The notes: a model not told the origin generated them from the letters alone. Counted from the first letter of the stretch, positions 23,861 through 32,982 are shown. The stretch is 45,547 nucleotides of DNA from JAGORL01 sp964372415 (GCA_964372415.1 CAYJQH010000006.1:1-45547), one strand, 5' to 3'. Translations and numbers: made by a program.

Positions 23861-25471
23861 ATGAAGGGAGTTAAAATTTTTGTCGTAGCCGTTTTGGCAC
23901 TTATTGGTCTTCTAAGTAGCTTATCGCTTGCGATGGCGGCTTTGACCGGCCCGGTTGACCTACCATCACAACCCTTGGAGCTTACGGCACGAAAGGGTCA
24001 GGTGTTAGTTGAAAAAGCTGACACAAATAATTTTGAGGATGTCGTCGGCACGGTTCAAGTTTTACCGGGTGATACCGTGCAAACCGGACCAGATGGCGAG
24101 GCCAGCGTTAATCTATTTGATGAAGGCGTTTTGCACATTGCGCCTAACTCGGTAATCGTGCTTGAAGAAATATTATGGGACGAGGCAGAACCCGACGTAC
24201 TTCAGGGAAATGTTTTTCTTGAGGCCGGCGGGTTGTGGTCGCGAATTTTTGATTTTGTTTCAGCAAATTCTTCGTTTGAAGTACGTACGAGCTCAACCGT
24301 CGCCACGGTTAGGGGAACAACTTTTTGGGTTACCGCCGAAGAGCAAGATTTGACTCGCGTTTACGTAGACGATCACCGGGTTAACATGAAGTCGCTTTCA
24401 AACAATGAAACGCTTGATGTCACAAATGGCAAAATGGCTAGATTGCATTATGTCAATAATGAAGCAAAAATCGGTTTCGTAAACCCCACCACGGGTGACC
24501 AAACACTCATTGAAATATATAAAAAATGGGACACCGAGTACGAAGCAGAAGTCATGGCTCGTAAATTGGCCTTAGCCAAAGATGCCCGACCCTATGAGCC
24601 GGGTAGTTTTATGTCAGACCTTGAACGCTTGGCAGAAAACTTGCGGCTTTGGTTAGCTAATGAGACCAAGGAAAATGAATTGCGTTCTCACATGGTAATT
24701 AAGAGACTTCTTGATGCTTATATCGCGCTTAATGAGCATGATAATTCCGGCCAAGCTAGAGATTTAGTTAAGGAAGCCCGTCAGTTGGCTGGTCCAGAAA
24801 TTGGACAGAATCCTGATGTTCGTCGAGTTATTTTGTACTTTGGTCGGTTGAATCTTGGACCAGACAAAGACTGGGGCGAAGAGATTTTGCGTGATGTGCC
24901 AAACGAGACCATTGAAGCGGCTGCTCAAAACGGGGTAATTGAAGTCGAAACTGAGGCGACGCTTGAGGTAGCGCCAAAACCGTCAACTACGGCACCGGTT
25001 TTACAACCAGACCCTAAACCCACACCTGAGCCAGTTCAAGAAGAGCCAGAGGTTGCAGAGCCAACACAACCCGTTATCGAAGAACCAGTTGTCGAACCTG
25101 TGGTTGAGCCACAGCCGGTTCCAGATCAACCTACGGCTGTCGTCGTGCCTACACCAACTTCGCTGTCGCTCATTATTGACGACAACGCCTTGTACGTAGG
25201 AGAGACGACAACCCTCAGAGTTTATCAACATTGGTCTAATGGCATGCAAACCGACGTAACTGAATCCGTTGACTGGTCTGTGAGCACTGATCAGCAAATT
25301 GGTAAACCGTATGGTTATATAAAAGATAATGTCTTTACTGCTGAGTACGCTGGCGACGCCACAATAACCGCATATTATACTGATCCAGACAACACTCGTT
25401 GGACCGCGCTAGGTAATGTCACTATCAGTCAATGGTCAACTACAACTTTCCCCTTGTACCTAGATTACTAA
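23861..25471 (+). CDS. Exported FecR-domain protein with Pro-rich linker and Ig-like domain
   Basis: A 536-aa protein. Residues 1-27 form a signal peptide ending in AMAA. Residues 40-190 fit a FecR-type domain: a GQVLVEK strand, PGDTVQTGPDGEASVNLFDEG, then VRTSSTVATVRGTTFWV. The middle (about 215-360) is helical and charged. Residues 375-425 are a Pro/Glu/Val-rich linker, and 430-530 resemble a bacterial Ig-like (BIG2) domain. It probably sits outside the membrane as a surface or sensory protein. Its end overlaps the start of a CHASE2 adenylate cyclase by 40 nt, which suggests a sensor-signalling pair. Confidence 0.85.
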   Translation: MKGVKIFVVAVLALIGLLSSLSLAMAALTGPVDLPSQPLELTARKGQVLVEKADTNNFEDVVGTVQVLPGDTVQTGPDGEASVNLFDEGVLHIAPNSVIVLEEILWDEAEPDVLQGNVFLEAGGLWSRIFDFVSANSSFEVRTSSTVATVRGTTFWVTAEEQDLTRVYVDDHRVNMKSLSNNETLDVTNGKMARLHYVNNEAKIGFVNPTTGDQTLIEIYKKWDTEYEAEVMARKLALAKDARPYEPGSFMSDLERLAENLRLWLANETKENELRSHMVIKRLLDAYIALNEHDNSGQARDLVKEARQLAGPEIGQNPDVRRVILYFGRLNLGPDKDWGEEILRDVPNETIEAAAQNGVIEVETEATLEVAPKPSTTAPVLQPDPKPTPEPVQEEPEVAEPTQPVIEEPVVEPVVEPQPVPDQPTAVVVPTPTSLSLIIDDNALYVGETTTLRVYQHWSNGMQTDVTESVDWSVSTDQQIGKPYGYIKDNVFTAEYAGDATITAYYTDPDNTRWTALGNVTISQWSTTTFPLYLDY

Positions 25472-27426
25472 TTACTTGCGATCGTTTGCAAAATCGCTGG
25501 CCATTCATTCTTGGAGCCCTATTGTTTACCGGACTAATCGTGCTCGGGGAAATTTTAGGCTTTGCCCGAGGTCTTGATTTGCGTTTACAAGACGCTTTCC
25601 TTACAAAACAAAGAGCGAATTCAGACATTGTCATTGTAGCCATTGATAATAAAAGTATTCAGGAACTTGGCGTTTGGCCATGGCCAAGAGAATTTCATGC
25701 CGAGCTTATAGATAAGCTTTTAATAGCTCAGGTTGAGGCCATCGGTTATGACGTGACCTTCTCGGAAACCAGCAACACCGTAAGCGACCAAGCCTTAGCG
25801 GATTCACTCGCTAGAGCCAAAGAGAAAACGCACATTGTACTAGCTGGGGAAGCGGTCATTGAGCTTAATGAAGAAACTGGTTTTCAGGCTACTTCGTTGC
25901 TTTTGCCGCTCGCTCAATTTGCCGATCTGGTTGATGGTTTTGGGCCGACCACACTACTACCGGATGCTGACGGTGTGGTCCGCGCTGCTCCTTTAGCTGT
26001 TCAAAAAAACGGTGAACTTGTTGCCTTTTTTGCTCCTGTGATCACTGAGCAGGAGGTTGTCTCTCAGATTTATCAGATTCCATTTGTAGGTGACGCTGGC
26101 AGTTACTCTACGGTGAGTTTTGTTGATGTTCTTAAAGGTCGTGTCGAGCAAAATGTACTCGCACACAAATTAGTACTAGTTGGCGCTACGGCGCCTGATC
26201 TTCATGATGAGTATCTGACACCGTTTCGTGGGAATGGGGCGACTCCGGGCGTCGAAATTCAGGCCAATATTATCCAAGGGCTAAGGCAGGCGAGAGAGAT
26301 CATGAGTTTATCAACAACAGAGCGATCTAGTTTAATTTTCTTGCTTGGACTTTTGGTGATTGGCTTAAGTGCTGTTCTGCGTTTACGTTTGTCGATTGCG
26401 ATTAATTCAGCCATGCTCTTGGCCTATTTTATAGTCGCTTTTGCCCTCACAAGCGAAGATATTTTGCTGCCCGGTCTCATGCCCGTAACCCTTCTTATTG
26501 GTCTTACCGGGGTTGATATTATTGCGCGTTACAAAGAAGAATTTTCACGACGCGCCTTTGTGCAAAAAGCTTTTGGACACTACATTTCGCCCAAAATGGT
26601 TGAGCAATTGGTACAGGGTGACGTACCGCTTGAGCTTGGGGGAGTAAAGAAAGAGTTGTCGATATTGTTTTCTGATATTCGTGGCTTTACCTCGCTGTCT
26701 GAGAAACTTTCTCCCGAAGAACTTGTCTCGTTGCTTAATGAATATCTGGACACCATGACTCAAGTTATTCTTGAGGAAGAGGGCACAGTTGATAAATACA
26801 TCGGTGACGCAATCATGGCCTTTTGGGGTGCACCGATCCCGGTAAAAAATCATCATGAAAAAGCAGTGCGAGCAGCATTGCGAATGAAACACGCACTGGC
26901 TGAACTGCAAAGACGATGGGCTTTGGCCGGCAAGCCAAAGATTAATATCGGTATTGGGATAAATAGTGGCCTCGTGGTAGTGGGGAATATTGGTTCAACT
27001 AAACGGTTCGATTACACGGTTATTGGCGATAACGTTAATCTGGCCTCGCGACTTGAGGGGTTAACCAAGCTATACGAACTCACCTTGCTTATCACTCAGG
27101 CGACTCGTCAACACCTGCCGGAAAACATTGTGACGCGACCAATTGATTTTGTGGCTGTGAAAGGAAAAAAAGAGCCAGTTAGAATTTTTGAAGTTGTGGG
27201 GTATGACCAAGATATAGATCAAGCAACTAAGCATAATGTGGCAAAATTTTCAGAGGCCATGCAATTTTACTCTGAGAAAAATTTCACTAAGGCGAAGAAA
27301 ATATTTGTTGTCTTGTCACGAACTGGTGACGTAGCTGCTGCACTTTTTGTGGAGCGTTGTGATGAATATCTAAAAAATCCACCGGGCGAGGAATGGAATG
27401 GGGTGTTTGTGGCCAAAGATAAATAA
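25432..27426 (+). CDS. CHASE2-domain class III adenylate/guanylate cyclase
   Basis: A 664-aa membrane receptor. A first membrane helix (about 24-42) precedes an extracellular CHASE2 domain (about 45-290, with the VAIDNKSIQELGVWPWPRE start). Three membrane helices follow (about 300-370), then a cytoplasmic cyclase domain (about 405-590). The metal-binding aspartates are D415 in FSDIRGFTS and D459 in YIGDAIMAFWG. The FDYTVIGDNVNLASRLEG block carries the purine-selecting and transition-state residues. A helical tail (about 605-664) may be TPR-like. The ATG at 25432 overlaps the FecR gene. Known cyclases of this architecture make cAMP; the nucleotide here is inferred. Confidence 0.92.
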   Translation: MVNYNFPLVPRLLITCDRLQNRWPFILGALLFTGLIVLGEILGFARGLDLRLQDAFLTKQRANSDIVIVAIDNKSIQELGVWPWPREFHAELIDKLLIAQVEAIGYDVTFSETSNTVSDQALADSLARAKEKTHIVLAGEAVIELNEETGFQATSLLLPLAQFADLVDGFGPTTLLPDADGVVRAAPLAVQKNGELVAFFAPVITEQEVVSQIYQIPFVGDAGSYSTVSFVDVLKGRVEQNVLAHKLVLVGATAPDLHDEYLTPFRGNGATPGVEIQANIIQGLRQAREIMSLSTTERSSLIFLLGLLVIGLSAVLRLRLSIAINSAMLLAYFIVAFALTSEDILLPGLMPVTLLIGLTGVDIIARYKEEFSRRAFVQKAFGHYISPKMVEQLVQGDVPLELGGVKKELSILFSDIRGFTSLSEKLSPEELVSLLNEYLDTMTQVILEEEGTVDKYIGDAIMAFWGAPIPVKNHHEKAVRAALRMKHALAELQRRWALAGKPKINIGIGINSGLVVVGNIGSTKRFDYTVIGDNVNLASRLEGLTKLYELTLLITQATRQHLPENIVTRPIDFVAVKGKKEPVRIFEVVGYDQDIDQATKHNVAKFSEAMQFYSEKNFTKAKKIFVVLSRTGDVAAALFVERCDEYLKNPPGEEWNGVFVAKDK

Positions 27427-27453
27427 ACCCCCTCGATTAGAATTAGAGGGGGT
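27427..27453 (-). terminator. Terminator between convergent genes
   Basis: ACCCCCTC (27427-27434) pairs perfectly with GAGGGGGT (27446-27453) around an 11-nt loop. On the minus strand it is followed by TTTATTTATC, so it best serves the 140-aa gene. It may also stop the cyclase transcript. Confidence 0.75.
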
Positions 27454-27456
27454 GCG

Positions 27457-27879
27457 TTAGCCAATCACACTCGCGTGACTGAGGGGTGTTGCGAACGCGC
27501 GATCGATAGTTCTTACGATGTAGGAGACGAGTTCCATGTCCGAGATGCCAAGCACGTTGGCCATCCTCGCGATGTGCGGATTGTAACCAGCCGAGACAAC
27601 GAACGGCATACGCAGTTGGAAACTCGGGTGGTAGATACGAGCCTTGTCTTCCGGATTTGGTCCGTGGCGTGATGGGACGTACGCCCTCAGGATCCGTACC
27701 TCAGGCCGCCCTTGTGTCGACTTCACGTAAAGAATGATAATTCGATTGGCGTTGTGGGCTCGCATCACGTTTTTTACTTCGTCGTAAATATCCGTGCCAC
27801 TAAGCGTTTTACTTTCACCGAATCGAACGTTACTCACACTGACGTAGAACCGCTGCTCGCCTTCGGTAAGGGTTTTCAT
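27457..27879 (-). CDS. Unknown 140-aa protein in a self-contained cassette
   Basis: I do not recognise this protein. It begins MKTLTEGEQRFYVSVSNVRFG, has alternating hydrophobic strands (RIIILYVKS, PEVRILRAYVP) and a helical C-terminal half, and looks like a small soluble alpha/beta protein. It contains no cysteine and no clear catalytic motif. Its codons favour C-ending forms (TAC, ATC, GTC, AAC, CAC), unlike the neighbouring genes. It has a full promoter (27919-27947), a strong Shine-Dalgarno (27884-27890) and a hairpin terminator, the same arrangement as the CsoSCA-like gene at 15222. A stand-alone expression cassette, perhaps acquired or highly expressed, is likely. Confidence 0.75.
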   Translation of the reverse strand: MKTLTEGEQRFYVSVSNVRFGESKTLSGTDIYDEVKNVMRAHNANRIIILYVKSTQGRPEVRILRAYVPSRHGPNPEDKARIYHPSFQLRMPFVVSAGYNPHIARMANVLGISDMELVSYIVRTIDRAFATPLSHASVIG

Positions 27880-27883
27880 TGGC

Positions 27884-27890
27884 CCTCCTT
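27884..27890 (-). promoter_or_regulatory. Strong Shine-Dalgarno AAGGAGG
   Basis: Read on the minus strand, AAGGAGG precedes the ATG at 27879 by about four bases. It confirms this start. Most genes in the window have no such site. Confidence 0.8.
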
Positions 27891-27918
27891 GCTCAGACCG
27901 GAGATGTAAGCGGGTAAA

Positions 27919-27947
27919 AGAATAGTCGTTTTTTTATTTTTCGTCAA
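27919..27947 (-). promoter_or_regulatory. Promoter of the 140-aa gene
   Basis: On the minus strand, TTGACG (27942-27947), a 17-bp A-rich spacer and TATTCT (27919-27924) lie about 40 nt upstream of the ATG at 27879. Confidence 0.7.
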
Positions 27948-27993
27948 TGATTTTTCGTTAATGCTTTAATTATTCAATCGATCATTAGCATTT

Positions 27994-28015
27994 CACGACG
28001 CAAGCAGCTGGGGTA
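27994..28015. repeat. Copy 1 of a dispersed 20-22-nt non-coding motif
   Basis: The segment reads CGAC-G-CAAGCAG-C-TGGGGTA in blocks and recurs with a few changes at 41914-41933. Both copies are intergenic, and weaker similarity extends about 10 nt upstream (ATTA-C-TTT). Confidence 0.45.
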
Positions 28016-28051
28016 TACGAAAAAAACTAGACCGAGTAAAATGCTACCACT

Positions 28052-31051
28052 ATGGCCGAGCCTGAAAAAACTCCAGACTCTAGACCCAAGACTCTAGACA
28101 TAAAGGACCTCAAAGATACGCACGAGGAATTGCTCATTGACTTGAATGAGGAGCAAAAAGCGGCCGTAACGCACGGCGAGGGGCCTTTGATGATTGTGGC
28201 TGGTGCCGGGACCGGGAAGACCACAGTTATTACGCGACGGATTGCCTGGCTAATTGATCAGAAAAAGGCCAAGCCCGAAAATATTTTGGCGTTAACCTTC
28301 ACTGAAAAGGCGGCTAACGAAATGGAAGAGCGGGTGGATCGACTGCTACCAATCGGTTACATCGACATGGAGATCGCCACTTTTCATGGTTTTGCCGAGC
28401 GCATACTACGTCGTCATGGTCTTGACATTGGACTACCTCCTGATTTTTCTATTTACACTGAGGTTGACGCCTGGCTCATGATGCGTAAGAGCCTTGATCG
28501 TTTTGCTCTTGAATATTTTCGCCCGCAAGGCAATCCCTCAAAATTCTTTCGGGCCATGCTCCAGCATTTTTCGCGAGCCAAGGACGAAGGTATTACGCCT
28601 GAGCGTTATCTGAATTGTGTCGAGGAACTCATTTCAAAAAAAAGCGGTGGAGCGCCAGAAACTTTTCTGGCCATGAAAGATGAAGACAAATTAGAACTGC
28701 AAAGATGGCAAGAGCTAGCTAAAGCGTACGCTACCTACGAACAGCTGCTAAAAGAAAATGGAGCTCTCGACTTTGGTGGGCTACTCATGGAGGTGCATCG
28801 TTTGTTCCAGGATCGACCTAATATACTTAAGGAGTATCGTGATCTTTTTACTTACCTTGTCGTTGATGAATTTCAGGATACTAACAGTATTCAGTACAAA
28901 ATAGTTAAACAACTAGCTGAACCTAAACGTAACATCACTGTAGTTGGTGATGACGATCAAGCGATTTATAAATTTCGAGGTGCGGCCCTCGCTAACATAT
29001 TGTCTTTTCGTTCGGATTTCCCCGAGACTAAGAAGATCGTATTGACTAACAACTACCGAAGTGGAAAAAATATCCTCGAGGCTGCTTATAAGCTTATTCA
29101 ATTTAATAATCCACATCGATTAGAAGCCACCGAAGGATTAACGAAAGCCTTGTTGTCCAATCAAACACATGACGGGTTTGTGCATCACGTGCACTGTGCC
29201 ACGCTCGATGACGAAGTCGAATCTGTGTCGCAGGAAATTCTTCGCCTGGCAGAAAAAGAAAGCGTTCCGTGGAGTGAGATGTGTGTCTTGGTTCGCGCTA
29301 ACGATGCTGCCGACCCCTTCATCGAATCGCTTGAGCGCTCAGGTATACCGTATCGCTTTGTAGCCCTGGCTGGACTTTACACGGAACCAATAATTCTTGA
29401 CGCCCTAGCTTACCTTAGAGTAGTTGACCTGCCCTTTAATAGTGTCTCGGCTTATCGCTTAGTGAGCCATCCGCGTCTTGGTCTTAATGAGCGTGACTTG
29501 GCTGAACTAATGATGTACGTTCGTCGCAAGGGAATTTCAATTCTCGAGGCCATGGAGAGCGTGACTCAAGCGATTGGAGTTTCTATGGAAGGACGGGGGC
29601 GGTTACTTGAACTGTTAAAAATTATTTCTGAACTGCGGACCGCAGCCAAAAGACTACCGGTCACTGAGTTGTTTGTAAAAACGTTAAAAGATACGGGTAT
29701 TCTGGGTGACATTACGGTCCTCCCCGAAGCTGAACAACAGACAGCCTTTCAGCATTTAGATGCTTTTCTATCGCGACTTAGAAAGTTCGTAGCTACTCGT
29801 GATGATAAGAGTCTTCAGGCTTTTCTTGAAGAATTCGATGCTGAACGAGAGGCCGGAGAGGCTGGCGCCTTGTCTCATACCGACGAAGAAGGTCCTGACG
29901 TAGTTCAGATAATGACCGTACACGCAGCTAAAGGATTAGAATTCAGGTATGTTTTTGTAGTAAATCTCGTTGAACAAAGATTTCCTTCGGTTAATCGCAG
30001 TGAAGCGCTGCCGCTCCCGAGGGAGCTTGTAGCTAGTATTCCAGAACTTGACGATCATTTAGCCGAAGAGCGTCGCTTGTTTTATGTGGCTATGACGCGA
30101 GCAAAAGAGGGTTTATATTTGGTCTCGGCCCACGATTATGGGGGAACACGCGAGCGCAAACCATCTCGCTTTGTGACCGAACTCGGTTTTGTATTACCTG
30201 AGAAACCAAAAGCAACCTCAATTCACGTTCTTAAACAGACAGCTGTCACTGTGCCGCCGCGTGAGATGCACGTTCCAGCGCTCAAAACCGTGAGTTTTTC
30301 ACAAATTGCAGCTTTTTCTACTTGTCCCAAGCAATACAAGTACGCCCATATTTTAAAAGTTCCGACTTTTGGTCGACATCAATTTAGCTTTGGTCAATCC
30401 ATGCACCATACGTTACAACGTTTTACCGAGCAGATATTGGAACGCCAGCGGGCTACTCAAGGTTCATTATTCGGCCAAGCATCCTTGAATCCAATCCCAA
30501 GTGAAAAAGAATTATTTGAACTTTTTGAACAGAATTTTATTGATGAATGGTACGCCTCAGTGGCGCAACGAGATGAATATCAGGCTATCGGTCGAGCTTC
30601 GCTCAAAACGCTTCGCGAACAGTTTGTGGCGGCTACACCAACCATTTATGCGGTTGAAAAAGGTTTTACCTTAAAGCTTGGTGAGGTAGTGGTCAAAGGA
30701 CGCATTGATCGCATCGATTCGACAGCGGATGGTCTTGAAATTATCGATTACAAGACTGGAAGTCCAAAAACTCGTCTTGATTGGGAAGATAAACGTCAAC
30801 TTATTTTGTATGCCATTGCTGTTGAGCAGTGTTTTGTAGGGGCCCCAGCGGTCAAAAAGTTGACCTATTATTACCTTAACAACAATCAGACTGTCTCCTT
30901 TGAGCCAAAAGAAACCGATAAAGAAAAACTTCGTGAAATTATTATTGAAACTTGTGAAAAAATAATGCAGAGTGATTTTGCTCCCGAACCAGACATAATC
31001 AAGTGCAAGTATTGCGATTTTAAAGACATTTGTCCGGCGGCTAGATTCTAA
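28052..31051 (+). CDS. UvrD/Rep-type helicase fused to an Fe-S PD-(D/E)XK nuclease domain
   Basis: A 999-aa superfamily 1A helicase-nuclease for DNA repair or recombination. Helicase motifs are Walker A GAGTGKT (51-57), VVDEFQDTN, GDDDQAIYKFRGA, MTVHAAKGLEF and FYVAMTRAKEG. The C-terminal 250 residues are a RecB/AddB-type nuclease: KGRIDRID, then EIIDYKTG. Cysteines at STCPKQY and in the final CKYCDFKDIC give the C...C-x2-C-x5-C pattern of an AddB-like [4Fe-4S] cluster. The first 25 residues contain a DNA-level direct repeat (AGACTCTAGAC at 28075 and 28089) and are not conserved helicase sequence. A TAAAAT box (28037-28042) lies close to the ATG. Confidence 0.93.
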   Translation: MAEPEKTPDSRPKTLDIKDLKDTHEELLIDLNEEQKAAVTHGEGPLMIVAGAGTGKTTVITRRIAWLIDQKKAKPENILALTFTEKAANEMEERVDRLLPIGYIDMEIATFHGFAERILRRHGLDIGLPPDFSIYTEVDAWLMMRKSLDRFALEYFRPQGNPSKFFRAMLQHFSRAKDEGITPERYLNCVEELISKKSGGAPETFLAMKDEDKLELQRWQELAKAYATYEQLLKENGALDFGGLLMEVHRLFQDRPNILKEYRDLFTYLVVDEFQDTNSIQYKIVKQLAEPKRNITVVGDDDQAIYKFRGAALANILSFRSDFPETKKIVLTNNYRSGKNILEAAYKLIQFNNPHRLEATEGLTKALLSNQTHDGFVHHVHCATLDDEVESVSQEILRLAEKESVPWSEMCVLVRANDAADPFIESLERSGIPYRFVALAGLYTEPIILDALAYLRVVDLPFNSVSAYRLVSHPRLGLNERDLAELMMYVRRKGISILEAMESVTQAIGVSMEGRGRLLELLKIISELRTAAKRLPVTELFVKTLKDTGILGDITVLPEAEQQTAFQHLDAFLSRLRKFVATRDDKSLQAFLEEFDAEREAGEAGALSHTDEEGPDVVQIMTVHAAKGLEFRYVFVVNLVEQRFPSVNRSEALPLPRELVASIPELDDHLAEERRLFYVAMTRAKEGLYLVSAHDYGGTRERKPSRFVTELGFVLPEKPKATSIHVLKQTAVTVPPREMHVPALKTVSFSQIAAFSTCPKQYKYAHILKVPTFGRHQFSFGQSMHHTLQRFTEQILERQRATQGSLFGQASLNPIPSEKELFELFEQNFIDEWYASVAQRDEYQAIGRASLKTLREQFVAATPTIYAVEKGFTLKLGEVVVKGRIDRIDSTADGLEIIDYKTGSPKTRLDWEDKRQLILYAIAVEQCFVGAPAVKKLTYYYLNNNQTVSFEPKETDKEKLREIIIETCEKIMQSDFAPEPDIIKCKYCDFKDICPAARF

Positions 31052-31077
31052 GAGACTGAAGACCCAAGTAGCAAATT

Positions 31078-31437
31078 ATGTTTGAGGATGTGCCTAAACG
31101 TCAGTCGGTTCCGATTTCAGCTGCTAGTTTACTAAGCGGCATGTTGGCTCGTTACGGCATAGCGCCTCAGGTGCTTGCCGCTCGAGTAGTGGCGCGCGCT
31201 AACGAGCTTTTACTTGAGCTCATCGGTTCTGAACAAATAGAGGACGCAAAGGTTTTAAGTTTTGTCGATCATGTACTTGTCGTGGCTTGCCGCCACCCGG
31301 CAGCCCGCTTTGCACTTGGTGTTCATGGCGACGATTTAGCGCGTAAACTTGAGCAAGTATTTCCGGACATTCAAATCCATACGGTTCGATTTGATTTAAA
31401 ACCAGACGAATGGTCTAAGCGTGAAGCCTGGCGATGA
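31078..31437 (+). CDS. DUF721/DciA-like protein
   Basis: A 119-aa protein with an N-terminal helical part and a C-terminal part containing an ARFALGVHGDDLARKLEQVFP block, as in the DUF721/DciA family, where a KH-like fold helps load the replicative helicase. The similarity is judged from pattern and length only. It sits 26 nt after the helicase-nuclease gene, which fits a DNA metabolism role. The C-terminus is Trp/Arg-rich (DEWSKREAWR). Confidence 0.6.
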   Translation: MFEDVPKRQSVPISAASLLSGMLARYGIAPQVLAARVVARANELLLELIGSEQIEDAKVLSFVDHVLVVACRHPAARFALGVHGDDLARKLEQVFPDIQIHTVRFDLKPDEWSKREAWR

Positions 31438-31438
31438 G

Positions 31439-31447
31439 TGGTACAAT
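31439..31447 (+). promoter_or_regulatory. Extended -10 promoter, leaderless start
   Basis: TGG-TACAAT forms an extended -10 that ends at 31447. The next ATG is at 31454, where transcription itself should begin. No good -35 box is present. Confidence 0.5.
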
Positions 31448-31453
31448 TAGGTT

Positions 31454-31855
31454 ATGACCCTTCGTCAATACCTTGTTACCTTGTTTGTCGGCACCGCCGC
31501 TGCTATCGCGGCGTGGTTTGTAGTGCTTTTAGCCATAAACCCAGTGACTTCTGGTAATCTAGTTTTTGCAGCCTTTTATTTGACCCTAGCTTTTAGTTTA
31601 GCCGGACTCTTTACCATGCTTGGCACAGTTGTTCGGGCCAGTCGAGAGCCAGAAGCAGAAGTTCGCCCTCTCGTTACTCGATCACTTCGTCAGGGCCTGC
31701 TTCTTACAAGTATAGTTATAGGGTCGTTGTATTTAATGGCAATCGGTCTTTTTACAGGACTTATTGGAATTTTCGTGATCCTTGGGGCCGGACTCCTTGA
31801 AATGTTTTTCCTCTTGGGCAGTGAGCGTACACAGGAAGTGGATAGCACGTCTTGA
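31454..31855 (+). CDS. Hypothetical four-helix membrane protein
   Basis: A 133-aa protein with four predicted membrane helices (about 8-28, 35-60, 82-100 and 103-122) separated by a short charged loop, ASREPEAEVRP. It resembles small membrane proteins often seen near mreB in CPR genomes, but I cannot name a family. It appears to be expressed from its own extended -10 promoter and lies 44 nt upstream of mreB. The function is unknown; an envelope role is only suggested by position. Confidence 0.7.
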   Translation: MTLRQYLVTLFVGTAAAIAAWFVVLLAINPVTSGNLVFAAFYLTLAFSLAGLFTMLGTVVRASREPEAEVRPLVTRSLRQGLLLTSIVIGSLYLMAIGLFTGLIGIFVILGAGLLEMFFLLGSERTQEVDSTS

Positions 31856-31898
31856 GGTGGCTAGGGGGGTGTGATTCAATGCCTGCGCTTCCCCTCCT

Positions 31899-32945
31899 AT
31901 GCTTAATCGTTTTCTGGGGCAATTCTCTAAGGATATTGCTATTGACCTCGGTACTTCAAATACCAGGGTTTTTGTGCGCGAGCGAGGTATTGTGATGCAT
32001 GAACCCTCGATTGTGGCCGTAAATACTCGGGCTAACCACATTCTGGCTGTCGGGACTGCCGCTAAAGATATGCTCGGTAAAACTCCGCCGCACATTGTTA
32101 CCACTAAGCCGCTTATGAAGGGAGTTATTTCTGATTTTGAAATCGCTGAAAAAATGTTGCGATATTTTGTTGATAAGGTTCACGAGGACGGTTTCACCCT
32201 GGTACCTAGGCCGCGGGTGATTATGACTGTACCGCTTGAAATTACCGAAGTGGAACGCAAGGCGGTTGAAGACGCGGCGCTCTCGGCTGGCGCGCGTCAG
32301 GCCTATCTTGTAGAGGCACCGCTCGCTGCAGCGGTTGGCGCTGGGCTGCCCATTCAGGAAGCAGTAGGTAACATGATAGTTGACATTGGCGGTGGCACGA
32401 CCGAAATTGCCGTTATTTCTTTGGGCGGCATTGTGACCTGGAAGTCGCTCGTCGTGGCTGGTGAAGAAATGACCCGCAATATTATTCAGTACGCGCGCGA
32501 TATCTTTAATCTGCTTATCGGTGAACGGGTGGCTGAAGAAGTGAAATGTCGTATTGGGAGCACGATGGATATGGGTAGTGCTATGGAAATGGAAATGCGT
32601 GGTCGTTATCTATTGAATGGTTTGCCGAAGCAGGTAATTATTCACGATGGTCAGGTTCGTGAGGCTTTGTACAGATCGGTTCAACAGATTGTAGAAAACA
32701 TCAAAGCCAGCATTGAAGTCACACCACCCGAGCTCGTGGCTGATATTTACGAACGCGGAATTGTTTTAACTGGTGGCGGCGCCTTATTAAAAAATCTTGA
32801 TCGAACTATTGCTCGTGAAACCGACATTCCTGTTCGTGTGGCCGACGATCCGCTTACCGCTACCGTCCGCGGGGCTGGCTTGCTGCTTGATAACGAGTCT
32901 CTGCTTACCGATGTCACCTTGCCATCTACGGGTTCAACGAATTAG
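31899..32945 (+). CDS. mreB: Rod-shape actin MreB
   Basis: A cytoskeletal ATPase that guides lateral cell-wall synthesis. Actin-fold phosphate-binding loops are visible: IDLGTSNTRVF near the N-terminus, then IVDIGGGTTEIAVI and LTGGGALLKNLD. At 348 aa it is full length. The N-terminus carries an amphipathic stretch (MLNRFLGQFSKD) that could bind the membrane. A possible stem (AGGGG near 31863 with CCCCT near 31893) lies in the short leader. It heads mreB-mreC-mreD-PBP2. Confidence 0.97.
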   Translation: MLNRFLGQFSKDIAIDLGTSNTRVFVRERGIVMHEPSIVAVNTRANHILAVGTAAKDMLGKTPPHIVTTKPLMKGVISDFEIAEKMLRYFVDKVHEDGFTLVPRPRVIMTVPLEITEVERKAVEDAALSAGARQAYLVEAPLAAAVGAGLPIQEAVGNMIVDIGGGTTEIAVISLGGIVTWKSLVVAGEEMTRNIIQYARDIFNLLIGERVAEEVKCRIGSTMDMGSAMEMEMRGRYLLNGLPKQVIIHDGQVREALYRSVQQIVENIKASIEVTPPELVADIYERGIVLTGGGALLKNLDRTIARETDIPVRVADDPLTATVRGAGLLLDNESLLTDVTLPSTGSTN

Positions 32946-32982
32946 GTTTTAAGTTAGTTATACTTTTCTTATTTAAATTCGC

